Positions 30,655 to 31,591 of a stretch of DNA of 31,591 nucleotides are shown here, one piece after another (within the stretch, counting starts at the first letter, position 1; each line of letters opens with the position of its first letter). The notes beneath the pieces are model-generated. The model did not search any database, was not told where the DNA came from, and worked only from the letters and a program-made list of their open reading frames with translations. Origin of the DNA: Blastococcus sp. CT_GayMR20 (GTDB taxonomy: Bacteria > Actinomycetota > Actinomycetes > Mycobacteriales > Geodermatophilaceae); contig NZ_SPQM01000053.1 in the NCBI RefSeq assembly GCF_004570345.1, forward strand, positions 1-31,591. Reading direction: 5' to 3'. A program made the position numbers and the translations under genes.

Positions 30655-31591
30655 CCGATCCTTCGCAGAGTGCGTCGCCGACGCCTGGGCAGTCGCACGG
30701 GCGAGCGGACCAGGACAGGGGGTCGACAGTGTCGATGACGTCGACGACCACCGGCCTGCCGGACCGCTACCGGCCGCTGGATCAGGTGGGCCCCGACGAA
30801 CCGACACCGACCGGCGTCATCCGCTGCTGGCGCGCCAAGGACCGGGTCCTCAACCGGGACGTCGCGATCCGCGTGCACACGCCCGCCGGTCCCGCGGCGC
30901 ACGCCTGGATCGCCCGCGCGCTGACCGCCGGCGGGCTGGCCACGCCCGCGCTGGCAATGGTCTACGACGCTTCCGAGGGGGTCGGGGGCGTGGCGGGAGA
31001 GGCCACGGCCCCGGGTGGTGCCGCGTACGTCGTCAACGAGTGGATCGACGGCGAGACGCTGGCCGACCGGCTGGCGAGCGGCCCGCTGCCCGAGCGCGAC
31101 GTCCGGACGGTGCTGCGCCGCCTGGCCGAGGGCATCGCCGAGGCCCACCGCGTCGGGCTCGCCGTCGGCGGTCTCACCACCGACAACGTCGTCCTGCGGC
31201 CCAACGGCCTGGTCGGCCTGCGCGCGGTCCCCGCGGCCACCGGCACCATCGACGGGGACATCGCTGCGCTCGGCGCCCTCCTCGAGGCCTGCCTGACCGG
31301 CCTGGACCCTGCCGACCCGGAGCCGCGGCCGCTGACCGGTCCCTCCGACCTGGTGGCACTGGTCCGCCGTGCGCGCTCGACCGAGCCGGGCCAGGGGCTG
31401 TCCAGCGTGGCCGCGATGGCCGCGCTGCTGGCCGAGCGGCCGCGCTCCACGGGCTCGACGGCCGCGTCGGCGCACCGCGGCCACGGCGACGGCGCGGACA
31501 AGGAGACCGACAGCGGCTGGCTGCGCAAGCTCCGCGACCGGCGCAGCGACCAGCCCGAGACCGCGCCCGACGCCCCCGCCGCGCAGGCCGA
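30651..31591 (+). CDS. Pseudokinase, MurJ partner (3' end outside window)
   Basis: The frame is open from ATG 30651 to the end of the window, 313 complete codons. After a disordered lead (1-38) it follows the protein-kinase fold: DRYRPLDQVG, VAIRVH (71-76, Arg74 where the ATP-binding Lys would be), hinge VVNEWIDGETL (127-137) and AHRVGLAVGGLTTDNVVL (165-182). The helix-F-like DIAALGALLEACLTG is also present. The catalytic HRD aspartate and the DFG motif are absent, so it cannot be an ordinary kinase. It resembles the pseudokinase domain of mycobacterial MviN (Rv3910), which when phosphorylated binds the FHA protein FhaA. The basic/acidic region after residue 270 looks disordered. Translationally coupled to murJ. 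Confidence 0.85.
   Translation, partial: MTDPSQSASPTPGQSHGRADQDRGSTVSMTSTTTGLPDRYRPLDQVGPDEPTPTGVIRCWRAKDRVLNRDVAIRVHTPAGPAAHAWIARALTAGGLATPALAMVYDASEGVGGVAGEATAPGGAAYVVNEWIDGETLADRLASGPLPERDVRTVLRRLAEGIAEAHRVGLAVGGLTTDNVVLRPNGLVGLRAVPAATGTIDGDIAALGALLEACLTGLDPADPEPRPLTGPSDLVALVRRARSTEPGQGLSSVAAMAALLAERPRSTGSTAASAHRGHGDGADKETDSGWLRKLRDRRSDQPETAPDAPAAQA

Noticed and set aside
1..31591. CRISPR array, insertion sequence, tRNA or rRNA genes
   Set aside because: No regularly spaced repeats, transposase sequence or recognisable tRNA/rRNA segments were seen by eye on either strand; a tRNA scan would be needed to exclude a missed tRNA.

Overview
The window is a very G+C-rich, densely coded piece of an actinobacterial chromosome. 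Almost every codon ends in G or C, GTG starts are common, and gene order matches the neighbourhood of the replication origin in high-GC Gram-positives. The pairing of a pcnA/nudix/DUF6049/murJ block with an ino1/padR/ponA/rpsF-ssb-rpsR-rplI/dnaB block is, from memory, the Streptomyces-like arrangement. In Mycobacterium tuberculosis the two blocks (Rv3907c-Rv3910 and about Rv0037c-Rv0058) lie on opposite sides of oriC. A Geodermatophilaceae-like organism is my guess; the sequence alone does not prove the genus.

Left part (1-7.4 kb), lineage-variable genes: the 3' end of a DNA polymerase IV gene, an alkyl-DHAP-synthase-like FAD oxidase, a small methyltransferase and an alpha/alpha-toroid protein convergent with it. 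The toroid gene is co-transcribed with a PucR-type regulator. That regulator is divergent from a two-gene membrane desaturation module: a 2Fe-2S flavoprotein reductase and an acyl desaturase of the Rv3230c/DesA3 type.

7.4-8.1 kb holds a strong bidirectional terminator, a small cysteine-tailed protein gene, a second terminator of nearly the same sequence, and a possible small ORF directly behind dnaB.

8.1-15.3 kb is the replication/ribosome block on the minus strand: rpsF-ssb-rpsR-rplI, then a 0.6-kb non-coding stretch with DnaA-box-like sites, then dnaB. It is followed by a secreted, membrane-anchored cupredoxin-like protein, endonuclease IV (plus strand) and a GT87-type membrane protein.

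15.3-21.9 kb: ponA (class A PBP) and a DUF5318 zinc-ribbon protein on the minus strand. Divergent from them are a PadR regulator with a perfect palindromic operator, inositol-1-phosphate synthase and a lipoprotein; YqgE follows on the minus strand.

21.9-31.6 kb: an MFS transporter, a membrane-anchored metzincin-like protease and pcnA (both minus). Across a symmetric divergent promoter are a MutT4-like Nudix protein, a DUF6049 membrane protein, MurJ and a pseudokinase cut by the window end. These last three overlap or abut and probably act together in peptidoglycan precursor export.

The most unusual signal is inside dnaB. The gene has no intein. Yet a patch of about 140 bp centred on the P-loop is full of A/T-ending codons that are otherwise nearly absent, and a weaker second patch covers the H4 motif. 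These are the two places where mycobacterial DnaB inteins insert, so the patches may be scars of past intein homing and loss. I found no CRISPR array, insertion sequence, tRNA or rRNA.
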